Shown in pieces: positions 6,533-14,859 of a stretch of 22,745 nucleotides of DNA. How positions within the stretch are numbered: position 1 is the stretch's first letter; the number at the start of each line of letters is the position of its first letter. Made by a program: the position numbers and the translations under genes. The stretch is from contig JBDREF010000474.1 in assembly GCA_043820045.1 (NCBI GenBank), forward strand, positions 1 through 22,745, written 5' to 3'. The notes beneath the pieces are model-generated. The model saw nothing but the letters and a program-made list of their open reading frames with translations. It had not been told where the DNA came from and did not search any database. The stretch comes from JBDREF01 sp043820045 (lineage in GTDB: Bacteria > Planctomycetota > Phycisphaerae > Sedimentisphaerales > Anaerobacaceae).

Positions 6533-7797
6533 GAGCTTTGCTGCAGGCGCCTTTGGCCTTTTTCAGGCTCTTCTACCAGAGTGTTTATCTCGCGCTGGGC
6601 CAGATCTGGGCAAACAAGACCAGGTCGATACTCACTACCATCGGCATCGTGATCGGCGTTGCTTCCGTCACGGCGGTTATAGCCGCTTTGAGCGGTCTGA
6701 AAGCCAAGATCCTCACGCAGGTGGAGACCCTGGGAAGCAATACCATATTCATTCAACCCAAACGTCCTGATACGGGGCCTTTGCGGCATGCTCCGTGGTG
6801 GAGTGTTCGATTTCTGCCCGAACAGTTCGACGATATGCTCGAACATTGTCCTTCTGTAAAGCGATTCGGCCGCCAGACATGGATCGGAGGAAATACCGCC
6901 AGTTATCGCGAAAGGTCGGTCGATAATGTAACCGTCATCGGTCTTGAGCCCGCCTGTCACCAAATTGAAAGCCGTCCGGTGACGATGGGAAGACCGCTTT
7001 CTATCATTGATGAAATGCAGGTGCGGCAGGTCTGCGTGATCGACCCAAAACTGCGCAACGAGCTTCACCTTGACCGAGATTGCGTCGGCCAGTCGATTCT
7101 CATAGGCCACAATACGTTCTACATTGTAGGCGTGGTCGAGCCTCGTCCTGAGGGGTTGTTCGGTGGGGGGGACCAGGAACGATCCGAGATATTTATTCCC
7201 TTCAGGACCAGTTTCAAGCTGAGGCAGTATCTGTGGATAGGGGTTCTGGCCGAGAGCAAGTCCGCGGAAGTCTCGGATGACGCACGGGCGGAGATCAGCT
7301 TCTTCCTTCGGCGCACCCGTAACATAAAACCGGGCGAGCCCGACACATTTGAAGTGCAGTCGCTCAAGAACATACTTGATATCTTCAACAAGATAGCGGT
7401 CATCGTCACAATGGTGGCCGGCGGCATAGTAGGGATTTCCCTGTTGGTGGGAGGTGTTGGCATTATGAACATCATGCTTGTCTCGGTCTCGGAGCGGACC
7501 AGGGAAATAGGGCTTCGCAAAGCCGTGGGAGCGAAGAAATCCGCAATTCTGACACAGTTCCTGATTGAATCCATTGTATTGTGTTTCATCGGCGGGCTTG
7601 TTGGGATCGGATTTGGCCAGCTCCTGACCACAGGCATAGCCAACATACCGAAAGTGGAACTTGATATGGCGTATATTCCTTTGTGGGCGATAGGTCTTTC
7701 GTTTGGCTTTGCCGGCTCTGTCGGCATCTTTTTCGGAATGTTCCCGGCGATCAAGGCCGCCCGGCTCGATCCTATTGAGGCTCTAAGACATGAGTAG
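6529..7797 (+). CDS. ABC transporter permease, MacB/FtsX family
   Basis: Inner-membrane permease of the efflux system, 422 aa. It starts at ATG 6529 inside an ATGA overlap with the ATPase stop, with AAGGAG 7 nt upstream. Topology follows MacB: TM1 at about 34-55 within KTRSILTTIGIVIGVASV, a large periplasmic core domain (about 60-285), then three C-terminal TMs (about 290-315, 345-370, 385-405). Family motifs include GGVGIMNIMLVSVSERTREI (about 308-327), GLRKAVGAKKS and the C-terminal PAIKAARLDPIEALRHE. MacB-type permeases act as mechanotransmitters that drive substrate out of the periplasm through the adaptor and outer-membrane channel. The substrate cannot be told from sequence. Confidence 0.93.
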   Translation: MRALLQAPLAFFRLFYQSVYLALGQIWANKTRSILTTIGIVIGVASVTAVIAALSGLKAKILTQVETLGSNTIFIQPKRPDTGPLRHAPWWSVRFLPEQFDDMLEHCPSVKRFGRQTWIGGNTASYRERSVDNVTVIGLEPACHQIESRPVTMGRPLSIIDEMQVRQVCVIDPKLRNELHLDRDCVGQSILIGHNTFYIVGVVEPRPEGLFGGGDQERSEIFIPFRTSFKLRQYLWIGVLAESKSAEVSDDARAEISFFLRRTRNIKPGEPDTFEVQSLKNILDIFNKIAVIVTMVAGGIVGISLLVGGVGIMNIMLVSVSERTREIGLRKAVGAKKSAILTQFLIESIVLCFIGGLVGIGFGQLLTTGIANIPKVELDMAYIPLWAIGLSFGFAGSVGIFFGMFPAIKAARLDPIEALRHE

Positions 7798-9436
7798 AAG
7801 ATTTTCATATAGATGGTATTGGGTTGTTGTACTCGCCGGGGTGGGTGTGGTTCTGTTGGCCGGCTGCGAGCAGCTTTCCGGCGATGAGAGTTCTTCCTCG
7901 CCCAGGATTCCGCAGGCCAGGTTCCGGCAAGTGGAGACTTTGGAGCTGCAAGAGGCCAAAGAAGACGGGGAGGAAATGGCGGACGTGAACGAAGCGCCGG
8001 CCAAAGAGCTTGAGCTTACGTTAGAGCAGTGCCGGGCGCTGACGCTTGAGAACAATCTTGACCTGAAGGTGCAGCTTGTAAGTCCCGCAATTGCCGCCGA
8101 AAAGGTCAGCGAGCAGGAGGCTCAGTTCGAGGCCGCGTTTTTCTCCAATGCCGGTTACGTCAAGACTGATACGCCTGTTGCATCAGTCCTCGATATTCAG
8201 GGCTCGAATGTGAACTACACCTATGCGGACCTCGGAGTGCGGATGCCTTTGCGAACCGGCGGGACCGTCACCTTCGACCTGGCCGACAACCGCACTAAGA
8301 CGGATTCCATCTATTCACTATTCAATCCCTCGTACGGCTCAGACCTCTCGGTTTCGATTAGTCAGCCGCTCCTTCGGGGCGCCGGTAAGCGTGCCAACAC
8401 ATACGCCATCCGCATCGCGGAGTATGAGAAGCAGATAACCGACGCGAGGACAAAACTCGAAGTCATACGAGCCATCGCCGCGGTAGATCGCGTGTACTGG
8501 AGGCTCTATGCGGCCAGGCAGGAGTTGGGCGTGCGCAAGAAACAATACGACCTGGCCCAGGCTCTGTTTGAGCAGGCTCAGCGTTTTGTCGCCGCGGGTG
8601 ACAAGTCGCAGGTGGAGGTTATTCGTACCGAAGCCGGCGTGGCCCAGCAGCTTGAGACCATCATCTTAGCTGAAAACAATGTTCGCGATCGAGAGCGTGA
8701 CCTCAAACGCACGCTTAATAAAGCAGGCCTGGAGATGCAGACACCCACGGTGCTGATACCAGGAACATTGCCGGATCCGGTCCGTTACGAACTCGAAGAA
8801 CAAGCGTTGGTGGCAACAGCCGTTGACAATCGAATGGAAATGCTCGAACTGGAGCTGCAAATCGCCGAGGACGTGGAAACATTGGATTATATGCAGAATC
8901 AATCCCTGCCTCTGGTCACTATGGATTACAGGTATAACATCAACGGGCTGGGCTCTTCGCGAGACGACTCGTTCGATTTGCTTTTCGACAAGAGGTTCGA
9001 AGACCACCGATTTGGGCTGCAGTTGGTGGTGCCGCTGGGCAATGAGGCCGGAAAGAGCAGGCTTCGGCAGGCGTTCTATCAGCGCAGGCAGCGATTAGCC
9101 AGCCGGGAAAGCCGCGCGGCGCTTGTCGAGCTTGAGGTCCTGAACGCCGTTGACCAGGTTGAGGCGAACTGGCAGCGTATCCTGGCCAGCAGGCAGCGGG
9201 CGATTCTGGACGGGCGCCTGTTTGAAGCCGAAAAACGCCAGTTCGAGCTTGGCCTGGGGACGTCCACAGATGTGCTCCAGGCGCAGACGAATTTTGCAGA
9301 CGCTCAGCGATCCGAAATTCTGGCGCTGGCCGAGTATCAGATAGCACTTGTCGATTTGAGCTATGCCACAGGCACACTGCTCGGTGCAGCAAAGGTCAGG
9401 TGGGAACCAGTTGTGCCGGCGGGCGATATCCGGTAA
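7790..9436 (+). CDS. TolC-like outer-membrane efflux lipoprotein
   Basis: Outer-membrane factor of the pump, 548 aa, starting 8 nt before the permease stop. Residues 10-25 are hydrophobic and the lipobox VLLAGC puts the lipidated Cys at 26, so this is an OprM/NodT-like lipidated version rather than a plain signal-peptide TolC. Residues 27-75 are an acidic linker. Two outer-membrane-efflux repeats follow: the first opens with LTLEQCRALTLENNLDLKV, and the second has the classic C-terminal FELGLGTSTDVLQAQTNFAD segment. Long heptad-rich helices carry DRVYWRLYAARQELGVRKKQ and RAILDGRLFEAEKR. The presence of this gene indicates a double-membrane envelope and makes the operon a complete adaptor-ATPase-permease-channel set. 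Confidence 0.92.
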   Translation: MSRRFSYRWYWVVVLAGVGVVLLAGCEQLSGDESSSSPRIPQARFRQVETLELQEAKEDGEEMADVNEAPAKELELTLEQCRALTLENNLDLKVQLVSPAIAAEKVSEQEAQFEAAFFSNAGYVKTDTPVASVLDIQGSNVNYTYADLGVRMPLRTGGTVTFDLADNRTKTDSIYSLFNPSYGSDLSVSISQPLLRGAGKRANTYAIRIAEYEKQITDARTKLEVIRAIAAVDRVYWRLYAARQELGVRKKQYDLAQALFEQAQRFVAAGDKSQVEVIRTEAGVAQQLETIILAENNVRDRERDLKRTLNKAGLEMQTPTVLIPGTLPDPVRYELEEQALVATAVDNRMEMLELELQIAEDVETLDYMQNQSLPLVTMDYRYNINGLGSSRDDSFDLLFDKRFEDHRFGLQLVVPLGNEAGKSRLRQAFYQRRQRLASRESRAALVELEVLNAVDQVEANWQRILASRQRAILDGRLFEAEKRQFELGLGTSTDVLQAQTNFADAQRSEILALAEYQIALVDLSYATGTLLGAAKVRWEPVVPAGDIR

Positions 9437-9485
9437 TATATGTCCGGTTTCCGTTTTTTATGGCTCATTTTGGAAAGGACATATC

Positions 9486-10478
9486 ATGGAAGGCCAGAAT
9501 GTCGAAGAGAACAACATCGCTCAAGGGCCGGAACAGATCAAGCCTGCGAAGTGGAAAAAGATTGTCATATTTCTGGTAGCAGGTTTGCTGGCTGCAGCGG
9601 CTGCCGTGTGGATTGTCATTCGCTACCTGGTCCCCGGAATGGCCGCCGTTGAATGGACGTCGCAGAGAATGATAGCCGTTTATATTGCGGCCGGCGTGGT
9701 TGTCGTAGCGTTAATCTCATGCCTGGTTCTTCGCAAAACGTTCAGGACGAGATTGAGGGTGGAGAAGGAGATCCGGGAAGACCCCGACATCAACGACTGG
9801 CTCGTCATCTTCAACTGGAGCACAAAGATACTATATGTCCCCACTATTGTTGCTTCGCTGCTGGCTTCGGTGGTGATGTATCTGCAGGAGGCGGACTGGT
9901 GGGTTTTCGCTTCCATCCCCGGCGTCATCATCGGCGGCATCTGGCTGACGGTGTTTTTCCTGAACTTCCTCGTAGAGGAGTTCAGCATAAGCATCAAGGT
10001 ATTGCTGATTGGCCTGGTGAGCATTGGTTTTCTGCTCTTGTGGCTGCATCTGTGTGGCTGGGTTATGGGTTTCCTGGGGCTTTTCAGGCACCTTGCGCTG
10101 TCGGTCAACGCCACAGGCTATCTTCTTGTCGGTGTAATCGGCCTGTCTACGGTCGCAATCTCATGGATCAAGGGGCTTTTCTATTATATCTCAATAACGC
10201 CCAATTACATGAACCTGCAGGAAGGTCCGACCGAGTCGGGAGAGCAGATAGGCCGGGAGGACTACAACAGCAGGATTGATACGAGCGATTTTCTCGAACG
10301 GCTTATGGGTTTCGGAAGAATAGTAATAACCTTCAAAGACAGGAAGAGAGAACCCATAACAATACTCGTTTGGAAAATCCAGAGGAAAGCACAACTGCTT
10401 GAACGGGTGCGGGCCAAGTTTGCGATCGATCACGTCCAGCAGGCGCAAGCCAGGGTGCAATCGACACCCCAGGTGTGA
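9486..10478 (+). CDS. Six-TM membrane protein with probable C-terminal bacterial PH domain, function unknown
   Basis: A 330-residue integral membrane protein that I do not recognise as a named family. The ATG at 9486 is preceded by GGAAAGGA; an upstream in-frame ATG at 9363 lies inside the outer-membrane-factor gene and is rejected. Predicted TM segments lie at about 25-47, 61-82, 113-132, 139-161, 168-200 and 211-232. After the last TM comes a soluble part (about 233-315) with ITPNYMNLQEG, then FLERLMGFGRIVITFKDRK, then PITILVWKIQ. This pattern resembles bacterial PH domains (bPH2, PF03703-like: 'ITxxxL..G', 'LxRLxGfGxVxI'). It starts 49 nt after the efflux operon and may be co-transcribed with it. 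No catalytic residues are apparent, and a role in the pump is only inference. Confidence 0.7.
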   Translation: MEGQNVEENNIAQGPEQIKPAKWKKIVIFLVAGLLAAAAAVWIVIRYLVPGMAAVEWTSQRMIAVYIAAGVVVVALISCLVLRKTFRTRLRVEKEIREDPDINDWLVIFNWSTKILYVPTIVASLLASVVMYLQEADWWVFASIPGVIIGGIWLTVFFLNFLVEEFSISIKVLLIGLVSIGFLLLWLHLCGWVMGFLGLFRHLALSVNATGYLLVGVIGLSTVAISWIKGLFYYISITPNYMNLQEGPTESGEQIGREDYNSRIDTSDFLERLMGFGRIVITFKDRKREPITILVWKIQRKAQLLERVRAKFAIDHVQQAQARVQSTPQV

Positions 10479-10513
10479 GGAGGCCGAACCCGTCCGTCAT
10501 TCTTCCGGATGGA

Positions 10514-10547
10514 GCGGGCGTGTATTTGGCTCCTTCAACACGCCTGC
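10514..10547. terminator. Hairpin between convergent genes (possible bidirectional stop)
   Basis: GCGGGCGTGT (10514-10523) pairs with ACACGCCTGC (10538-10547), 9 of 10 Watson-Crick plus one G-U type position, around a 14-nt loop. It sits in the 72-nt gap between the converging PH-domain and GH130 genes. There is no T-run on either side, so intrinsic termination is uncertain. Confidence 0.35.
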
Positions 10548-10550
10548 GGG

Positions 10551-11510
10551 CTAACCGTCGACTTCCGGACAGGACATTATGTAGTCCATGCAATCGCTGA
10601 GGCGGGCTGTTGCAACCGCCACAGTGCTGTCGGCCGCCCCGTAATACAGGTGGAGCTGATCCGTTTCTTTGTGGACGATCGCACCGTTGGGGAATACGAC
10701 ATCGCTGACATCGCCAATCCGCTCATAAGTTGCGGTCGGCCCGAGGACCCACTCATCGCCCCGGCGAAGCACCTTCCACGGCGAGTTCAAATCCAGAAGC
10801 GCCAACCCGACACGGTATATTGCACCTGCGGTGGTATTTCGAACGCCATGGTAGAACAGCAGCCAGCCCTGGGGCATTTCTATGGGCTGGCAGGCCAGCC
10901 CGACCCTGTGGCAGTCCCAATAGGCGGTTCTTGTCATGATCAAAGGCCGGTGATCGCCCCAATGCTTCAGGTCGGGCGAGAAACTGATCCACATATGAGC
11001 TTCGCCCCGGACAATGGGCCTGTGAATCAGCGTGAATCTTCCGTTGAATCTCCGTGGAAACAGGCAGGCATCCTTATCCTCCGGCGGCAGCAGAGAACCG
11101 AGGCGGGCAAACGTTGAGAAATTCTTGGTGATTGCCAGCGAGACCACCGGACCGCCCTCACTGAAGGAAACGTAGGTTACGGCGAATTGCTTCTGCTCTT
11201 CCAGCCAGACGATGCGCGGGTCCTCCAGGCCCCATCGCTCCTCCCGAGAACTCTGGTTCGCTTCCAGGGTGGGTTTGGGGTCAATTTCCCAGTTCGTGAA
11301 ACCGTCGGCGCTGCGGGCCACCGTCAGATGCGAAAAGCCTCGCAGATCCTCGACGCGGACCAGCAGCAGCGTCTCAGTATTCAATCTGGCCGCGGCGGGG
11401 TTAAAAACCGCATTTGTCGGATAGGGCCACATTTCCGGCGATAGTATCGGATTACCTTCGTACCTTGTAAAAAGTTCGTGTGCTTTTTGTTGCCGTGATA
11501 GCTGAAGCAT
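10551..11510 (-). CDS. Glycoside hydrolase family 130 protein (mannoside phosphorylase-like)
   Basis: A 319-residue cytoplasmic protein with the five-bladed propeller signature of GH130 (PF04041-like). GH130 enzymes phosphorolyse beta-mannosides such as mannosyl-glucose or mannooligosaccharides; a minority are hydrolases. Seen here: RYEGNPILSP (16-25), FNPAAARL (36-43), the highly conserved EERWGLEDPRI (90-100) with candidate acid Asp97, KDACLFPRRFNGRF (146-159) and LYYGAADSTVAVA (288-300). ATG at 11510 follows AGGGG at good spacing. The N-terminus shows no signal peptide, so substrate would be imported first. No sugar transporter or mannanase is next to it. Subfamily and substrate cannot be assigned by eye. 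Codon use resembles its neighbours. Confidence 0.87.
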   Translation of the reverse strand: MLQLSRQQKAHELFTRYEGNPILSPEMWPYPTNAVFNPAAARLNTETLLLVRVEDLRGFSHLTVARSADGFTNWEIDPKPTLEANQSSREERWGLEDPRIVWLEEQKQFAVTYVSFSEGGPVVSLAITKNFSTFARLGSLLPPEDKDACLFPRRFNGRFTLIHRPIVRGEAHMWISFSPDLKHWGDHRPLIMTRTAYWDCHRVGLACQPIEMPQGWLLFYHGVRNTTAGAIYRVGLALLDLNSPWKVLRRGDEWVLGPTATYERIGDVSDVVFPNGAIVHKETDQLHLYYGAADSTVAVATARLSDCMDYIMSCPEVDG

Positions 11511-11756
11511 AATTAAATCCCCTCAGAACGCAAAAAGGATATTTTCCAAAATGATAACCTAAAGCCAGAGATCAAAACTCAATTTCAAAATTCCGGCTCC
11601 GACGATCTGCCGAACATGTTCTAACTTAATCGGCAAGATAAACAATTCCCTGTGAATCAAAGTGCGAATTTTGGATACGGCCGAACAAAAAAACCTTCTC
11701 GATCTGCCGGACCGTCCTGATGAGCCGGGATTTTGTCTGCCGCCGATATCTCCTCG

Positions 11757-13889
11757 CTACGTCTTCACCAACTGGGTTTCGTACAGACTTTGATATAACG
11801 TGCAGGACTTTATCAATTCTTCGTGCTGGCCCTGGGCCACAATTCGCCCGGAGTCCATCACCACTATGACATCGGCCGTAATAACGGTGCTGAACCTGTG
11901 GGCTATGACAAAACTGGTTCTATCCTGCATAACTTCCTCGATTGCCTTATGAATCTTGGCCTCGCTGTCGGCGTCAACCTGGCTGGTAGCCTCGTCGAAA
12001 ATCAGAATGGCAGGGTTCTTCAATATTGCCCTGGCAATTACGATTCTCTGCAACTGCCCGCCGCTTAGGCCGGTGCCTTGTTCGCCGATGACGGTATCAT
12101 AGCCTTTGGGTAGCGGTGCGATAAATTCATGGGCATACGCTCGCCTGGCGGCTTTCTCTATTTCCTCCATTGTCGCATTAGTTTTGCCGTACGCTATATT
12201 GGCTGCAATCGTATCGTTGAAGGCGACCACATTCTGGGTGACCATTGCGATCTGGCTGCGCAGACTGACAAGCGTCACATCTCGGATATCCTTTCCATCG
12301 ACCAGAACCCGGCCCGAATCAGGGTCGTAAAACCTCGGCATCAAGTTTGCCAGCGTAGTTTTGCCCGATCCGTTCGGCCCTACCAGGGCAATATTATGTC
12401 CTGCCGGGACAACCAGATTGATTCCTTTCAGCGCAGGAGTGTTCGCGCCGGGATAAGTGAACACCACATCGGCGAATTCTATACTCTTTTTCACGGGCGG
12501 AAGTTCGATGGCGTGAGCCGCTTCGTGTTCAACCGGCGAATCCATTATGGCGAAGACCCGCTCGGCGGCGGCGTTGGCCTCCTGTATCCTGTTCCAGACG
12601 TCGCTGGTTTTCCTCGCAGCTTCGGCGGCGGCGCCCAACAGGATCAGCAACCCAAAGAATTCTTCGGGACCGTCCATCTTGCCCGAAGTAATCCAGTACG
12701 CCCCGAATATCAACGCTGCCGAACCTGCCGCCATGCCGAACACCTCCATCACCGGCATAGTGGCGGCATCGACCTTGGAAATTTTCAGTTGTTGTTTTAA
12801 CAGCCGGCTGTTTATGGTCTTGAAGTTTTCATTCTCGTATTCATGACGATTATATACTTTCACTACTCGCAGCGAGGACATCACCTCCTGCAGCTTTGCC
12901 AGCATCTGCGAGCCCGCAACCAGGGACTTCCTGGTGGCTCGTTTCATTTTCTTGCCGAAAATAACTACTAACCCCAACACAAACGGCGCGCCAAGAAGGA
13001 AGATCGCCGTAAGCTCCCAGTTGAGCCACATGGCCAGGGTCACCATGAAAAGTGCGTTCAGCGGTTCCCGTAACGCTTTTCCAAGCATGACCTTGATAGC
13101 TTTTCCCATCACGTCGCTGTCACGAATAATCCTGCTGACGGTGTCGCTCGGACGTTCGCTGGCGAAGAATCCGACCGGCATCTCCAGGGTGTGGGCAAAA
13201 GTGTCCTCCCTCAACCGGTTTATGCCCACCTGGACGACTTTCTGCGTCATGTATTCCTGCGTGAATTTTGCTATGCATCGCAGTACAGTGACCACCCCCA
13301 TCAGCATGATTATATATGTTACCGTCTTTTTCTTGTTTTCCGGGGTCCGCTCCCTTGGCAAAGTGTTTATCCACTTTTCCAGATGGTTGACGTAGAACGG
13401 TTTCGGCCCGACGTTCAACGTCAATTCGGACCGGGTGGCGCCTCCTGCTGATGGCCGCTGCAATTGGATAGTAAGCTTGCTGTTCGCCGGTGCCGTCGCC
13501 AGCGCTTCGAGCAGCGTGGCGCGAGAGACGTTCTGGCCTTCCTGTTCCGGGCTAAGCTCGTTGATACCCGTAATTACATCAAGTTTCGCCAGCCCTGCTT
13601 TCTGTGCGAGGCTGTCCTTCTTGAGACCTGTTACCAGGAGAGCATCGGCCGCTTCCACTTCGCCGAGACCATCGGATGAGGCGAAGCTGATACCATAACG
13701 ACCCGAACATATTTTTCTTTCCACCCAGCCGTGGATCCCTTCGTCGCCCATCATGACTTTCAACAGCGGGATGATCGTCATGAAACTCAAAGACAAAAGA
13801 GACGCGAGGATTAATGCGCTGAGCACGACTACGATAATTCGCGGCCATTGGGGCCAGACGTACCCGAATATTCGCCAAAAAGCCTTCAT
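11757..13889 (-). CDS. MsbA-like ABC exporter with a PDZ-like domain inserted between TM1 and TM2
   Basis: Fused permease-ATPase exporter of the MsbA/lipid-multidrug type in the inner membrane, 710 aa against roughly 580 for the family. TM1 is about residues 17-43. Residues 62-161 are extra: the stretch YGISF, then LLVTGLKKDSLAQKAGLAKL, DVITGINE, TLLEALATA and LTIQLQR reads as a PDZ domain with a GLGF-like carboxylate loop. TM2 starts near 188 and the rest of the TM domain runs to about 440. The ATPase has Walker A GPNGSGKT (504-511), Q-loop Gln552, signature LSGGQLQR (608-615), Walker B AILIFDEAT (627-635) and His664. With the usual cytoplasmic N-terminus, the PDZ would face the periplasm. 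Substrate unknown; lipid or lipid-linked glycan is the default inference. The ATG at 13889 has GGAGAAG upstream at a rather long spacing. Confidence 0.93.
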   Translation of the reverse strand: MKAFWRIFGYVWPQWPRIIVVVLSALILASLLSLSFMTIIPLLKVMMGDEGIHGWVERKICSGRYGISFASSDGLGEVEAADALLVTGLKKDSLAQKAGLAKLDVITGINELSPEQEGQNVSRATLLEALATAPANSKLTIQLQRPSAGGATRSELTLNVGPKPFYVNHLEKWINTLPRERTPENKKKTVTYIIMLMGVVTVLRCIAKFTQEYMTQKVVQVGINRLREDTFAHTLEMPVGFFASERPSDTVSRIIRDSDVMGKAIKVMLGKALREPLNALFMVTLAMWLNWELTAIFLLGAPFVLGLVVIFGKKMKRATRKSLVAGSQMLAKLQEVMSSLRVVKVYNRHEYENENFKTINSRLLKQQLKISKVDAATMPVMEVFGMAAGSAALIFGAYWITSGKMDGPEEFFGLLILLGAAAEAARKTSDVWNRIQEANAAAERVFAIMDSPVEHEAAHAIELPPVKKSIEFADVVFTYPGANTPALKGINLVVPAGHNIALVGPNGSGKTTLANLMPRFYDPDSGRVLVDGKDIRDVTLVSLRSQIAMVTQNVVAFNDTIAANIAYGKTNATMEEIEKAARRAYAHEFIAPLPKGYDTVIGEQGTGLSGGQLQRIVIARAILKNPAILIFDEATSQVDADSEAKIHKAIEEVMQDRTSFVIAHRFSTVITADVIVVMDSGRIVAQGQHEELIKSCTLYQSLYETQLVKT

Positions 13890-14089
13890 TCAATAAGCTT
13901 CTCCATAATATGAAACGCTGATTATCAACATCCCCGTTCTCTCGCAATCAGCGATATATACACCGTTTTCAGGCGGTTATCTCTCAGGACGCAGCAAACT
14001 AACACACTTGGGCCCTGCGGTCAAGCCCAAAGACGGTTGACTGCGGATGCGATTATTGTTAGCCTGTCGGCTTTTAGGGAAGCCGTGAA

Positions 14090-14719
14090 ATGAAAATAGA
14101 CCGACTGACTCTGGGCGCCTATGAAACGAATTGTTATGTCCTGCGAGACGGCGAGGCATCGCGGGACTGCCTTGTCATTGACCCCGGTCTCGAAGCGGAC
14201 GCTCTGATCGATTTTATCAGTGAGCATGAGCTGAATCCCGTTGCAGTGGTCCTCACTCACGGCCACATCGACCATATTGCGGGTCTGCCCGTATTGCGCG
14301 AGCAGTTTCCCGGCATAAAGGTCCACATTCACGAGCTGGATGCCCGAATGCTCACCGAGCCGCAGACAAACCTCTCCCTGATGAGTGGTGTCGTCTTCAG
14401 TACCGAGCCGGAAGATGTCGCCCTCCATGAGCAGGATGTGATAGAGCAGGCCGGCGTAAAACTGCTGGTTCTCCATACCCCGGGCCACACGCCGGGCGGG
14501 ATTTGCCTGTACTTGAAGGATGACGACGTTGCCTTTGTCGGCGACACGCTCTTTGCCGGCTCGATCGGCCGGACAGACTTCCCCGGCGGCAGCACGTCGC
14601 AGTTACTAAATAGCGTGAGGGAAAAACTCTTCACCCTACCCGACCAAACAAAAGCCTACCCCGGCCACGGCCCCGAAACAACAATAGCCGAAGAAAAAGC
14701 CCACAACCCGTTCTTCTGA
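14090..14719 (+). CDS. MBL-fold metallo-hydrolase, glyoxalase II-like
   Basis: A 209-residue cytoplasmic protein of the metallo-beta-lactamase fold, closest in look to the short YcbL/GloB-like group. Metal ligands are visible: THGHIDH (His57, His59, Asp61, His62), HTPGHTPGG with His133, GDTLF with Asp152, and the final AYPGHGPET with His193. The substrate recess motif GRTDFPGGS (160-168) is typical of these thioesterase-like enzymes. A plausible role is hydrolysis of S-acylated thiols such as the glyoxalase product, but the substrate is not proven by sequence. ATG at 14090 is preceded by GGGAAG 7 nt upstream. It is transcribed alone, diverging from the ABC exporter and converging on ymdB. Confidence 0.9.
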   Translation: MKIDRLTLGAYETNCYVLRDGEASRDCLVIDPGLEADALIDFISEHELNPVAVVLTHGHIDHIAGLPVLREQFPGIKVHIHELDARMLTEPQTNLSLMSGVVFSTEPEDVALHEQDVIEQAGVKLLVLHTPGHTPGGICLYLKDDDVAFVGDTLFAGSIGRTDFPGGSTSQLLNSVREKLFTLPDQTKAYPGHGPETTIAEEKAHNPFF

Positions 14720-14752
14720 AAAGTTGCTGCGCCTGCGATCGGAGATAGCCAG

Positions 14753-14780
14753 CCACAGAGCACACAGAGTTCACCGAGAA
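14753..14780. repeat. CACAGAG-type dispersed repeat fragment
   Basis: Imperfect tandem units CCACAGAG, CACACAGAG and TTCACCGAG in a row. Strings of this kind (CACAGAG/CACCGAG) recur between genes in many environmental bacterial genomes; I recognise the pattern but cannot count copies in this genome. Confidence 0.4.
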
Positions 14781-14820
14781 TCTTGGATACGAATTCCTCT
14801 CTGCGACCCTGAGTCGGGTA

Positions 14821-14847
14821 GGATGTGCAAATCTATTTTGTACATCC
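14821..14847. terminator. Strong hairpin between convergent metallo-hydrolase and ymdB genes
   Basis: GGATGTGCAAA (14821-14831) and TTTGTACATCC (14837-14847) pair over 11 positions with one wobble around a 5-nt loop. It lies midway between two converging genes, as expected for a two-way terminator, but no long T-run follows on either strand. The arms also resemble a dispersed palindromic repeat. Confidence 0.45.
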
Positions 14848-14859
14848 GGGATAAACTAA

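Noticed and set aside
12129..12800. Plus-strand open frame of 223 codons opposite the ABC exporter ATPase
   Set aside because: Shadow of the strongly conserved ATPase domain; no supporting signal.
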